This document shows positions 7,182 through 8,014 of a stretch of DNA of 8,014 nt, piece after piece (within the stretch, counting starts at the first letter, position 1; every line of letters starts with the position of its first letter). The DNA comes from an uncultured Bacilli bacterium. Its GTDB lineage: Bacteria > Bacillota_I > Bacilli_A > RF39 > UBA660. The notes beneath the pieces are model-generated. The model saw nothing but the letters and a program-made list of their open reading frames with translations, had not been told where the DNA came from and ran no database searches. The stretch lies in NCBI GenBank assembly GCA_947584955.1, contig CANPWS010000054.1, positions 1 to 8,014 of the forward strand, read 5' to 3'. Made by a program: the position numbers and the translations under genes.

Positions 7182-7186
7182 CGTAC

Positions 7187-7195
7187 ATCACCTCT
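7187..7195 (-). promoter_or_regulatory. Shine-Dalgarno site fixing the TTG start of ddl
   Basis: AGAGGTGAT on the minus strand is a long match to the 16S anti-SD complement and ends five bases before TTG at 7181. It overlaps an out-of-frame ATG (7186-7188) that is too close to serve as a start from this site. Confidence 0.85.
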
Positions 7196-7201
7196 AATAA
7201 C

Positions 7202-7230
7202 ATTATAAAATATATTTATATATTTTTAAA
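7202..7230 (-). promoter_or_regulatory. Candidate promoter of ddl-ruvA
   Basis: An exact TATAAT (7202-7207) has TTTAAA (7225-7230; 4 of 6 matches to TTGACA) 17 bases upstream. It lies between the terminator at 7275-7301 and ddl. The predicted start near 7195 would coincide with the first base of the Shine-Dalgarno site, a leader of about 14 bases. Confidence 0.45.
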
Positions 7231-7274
7231 GAAAAATACTATTATTTTACACTTATTAGGCATTATATAATAAA

Positions 7275-7301
7275 AATATCTAAGGTATTAGTTTAGATAT
7301 T
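7275..7301 (-). terminator. Intrinsic terminator of the surface-protein gene
   Basis: A perfect 9-bp stem, AATATCTAA (7275-7283) with TTAGATATT (7293-7301), has a 9-base loop. On the minus strand it runs into TTTTTATTAT. It begins 6 bases after the stop codon at 7308. Confidence 0.8.
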
Positions 7302-7307
7302 CTTACT

Positions 7308-8014
7308 TTATATTGCACTTTCTAATCTAAATGGATCATTCATTGTTCCTTTTCCATATTGTAGTGCTTCTGCTTTTACTGAGATAACTGGTTTTATATA
7401 AAAGGTATTTGCTATATTATGTGCAGATATTGTTCCATCACTCAATACAACTGTTATATCAGCCCATCCAGATGGGTTATAATCATATGGAGATAAAAGC
7501 CAATAAGGGCCTCCTACATATAAGTAAAATAATTTATTTTTATCTTGTTCTTGTGGTGGAGGACTTCCCCAATCGGGAGCCCATTTTGCTCCTGCAAACT
7601 GCACATCATTTGCTGTAAGCAGTCCTATTGGGTAAGTTAATGCTCCGTTTCCAGTATCAGTACTTACTGTAAATCTATCATTTTTTTGAGGACACTTAAA
7701 ATCAGTATATTCCCCTGTTGAATAAAATGTATAAGTTTTACCTATTCCTGTTCCATAAACTAAACTTCGGCCATTACAAAAAATATTATCTACTATATAC
7801 TGTTCATATTTAGTATTTTCAATATAATTTTTATATAATAAATCTAATTTCATTTTTATAGTGCTATCATGAGCATTGGTATGTGTATCTTCATATGTAC
7901 TACTATTTGGATTACCATACTTATATCCTACATAGGCATTATCATCTATTGTTTCATTAAAAACACTTTGTTCTAATACTCTATCTTCACTTGCTTCTCC
8001 GTTTTTGTGAGGAC
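7308..8014 (-). CDS. Surface protein with C-type-lectin-like (DUF6273-like) C-terminus (5' partial)
   Basis: The frame is open to the window edge, giving 234 residues plus two bases of a split codon. The ATG at 7853 is internal: it has no ribosome site, and the 53 codons before it encode matching family sequence. From the fragment start there is a motif AYVGYKYG (26-33), a helix with ST-I-K (50-53), two cysteines (C79, C107) that could form a disulfide, LTYPIGLLT (125-133), YWLLSPY (170-176), IKPVISVKA (206-214) and a closing GKGTMNDPF (220-228). This order resembles DUF6273/FGE-type lectin-fold proteins, whose core reads W-L-R/L-S-P followed by a V-R/K-P-V/A-I strand; I recall many such exported or pilin-like proteins from metagenomic Firmicutes. 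The N-terminus, which would show the signal or pilin motif, is missing. GC is higher than in the neighbours, about 39% over 7441-7680 by my count. Confidence 0.8.
   Translation of the reverse strand, partial: PHKNGEASEDRVLEQSVFNETIDDNAYVGYKYGNPNSSTYEDTHTNAHDSTIKMKLDLLYKNYIENTKYEQYIVDNIFCNGRSLVYGTGIGKTYTFYSTGEYTDFKCPQKNDRFTVSTDTGNGALTYPIGLLTANDVQFAGAKWAPDWGSPPPQEQDKNKLFYLYVGGPYWLLSPYDYNPSGWADITVVLSDGTISAHNIANTFYIKPVISVKAEALQYGKGTMNDPFRLESAI

Noticed and set aside
7096..7188. Out-of-frame 30-codon frame starting at the ATG in the ddl ribosome site
   Set aside because: Its ATG overlaps the Shine-Dalgarno sequence and so is too close to be used. The peptide has no recognisable features, while the TTG frame encodes the conserved Ddl N-terminus.
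7409..7618. Plus-strand 69-residue open frame
   Set aside because: It is antisense to the lectin-like part of the surface protein, whose frame carries the recognisable motifs.

Overview
The window is very AT-rich, with wall-synthesis, recombination and glycolysis genes typical of a low-GC Gram-positive. Shine-Dalgarno sites are strong (for example GAGGAGGG and AGAGGTGAT), a D-Ala-D-Ala ligase is present, and every tryptophan codon I checked is TGG while TGA occurs as a stop. I infer an uncultured Firmicutes/Bacilli lineage, possibly a walled relative of the Mollicutes from a gut-type community, using the standard bacterial code. The surface protein at the right edge resembles proteins I associate with such metagenomic genomes. 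No species can be named from this window.

Layout, left to right. A plus-strand gene tail (1-93) converges on everything else, which is on the minus strand. The two sides share a perfect 13-bp hairpin (134-167) that can terminate both directions. Reading the minus strand from the right: a 5'-truncated surface protein with a C-type-lectin-like (DUF6273-like) C-terminus (7308-8014) ends at its own terminator. Next comes a ddl-ruvA pair (7181-5479, TTG start, 1-base overlap) with a hairpin at the ruvA stop codon. Then follows a three-gene membrane operon (5297-1967): a membrane-bound XRE-family regulator, a CmpB-family (PF06541) membrane protein and a membrane-anchored calcineurin-like phosphoesterase, ending at a hairpin (1926-1954). 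The last unit is enolase with a small lipoprotein 8 bases behind it.

How the genes work together. Ddl makes the D-Ala-D-Ala end of the peptidoglycan precursor, RuvA is the Holliday-junction-binding subunit of RuvAB, and enolase is core glycolysis. The least understood unit is the three-gene membrane operon. It joins a regulator with an apparent extracytoplasmic C-terminal domain to a small multi-pass membrane protein and a phosphoesterase whose catalytic domain is predicted to face outward, which suggests an envelope-sensing or envelope-maintenance module of unknown substrate. A recurring promoter layout (exact TATAAT 6-7 bases before the Shine-Dalgarno site) precedes all three first genes whose starts are in the window and hints at very short mRNA leaders.

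No tRNA, rRNA, CRISPR array, insertion sequence or known riboswitch was recognised. No gene-free stretch exceeds 300 bases.
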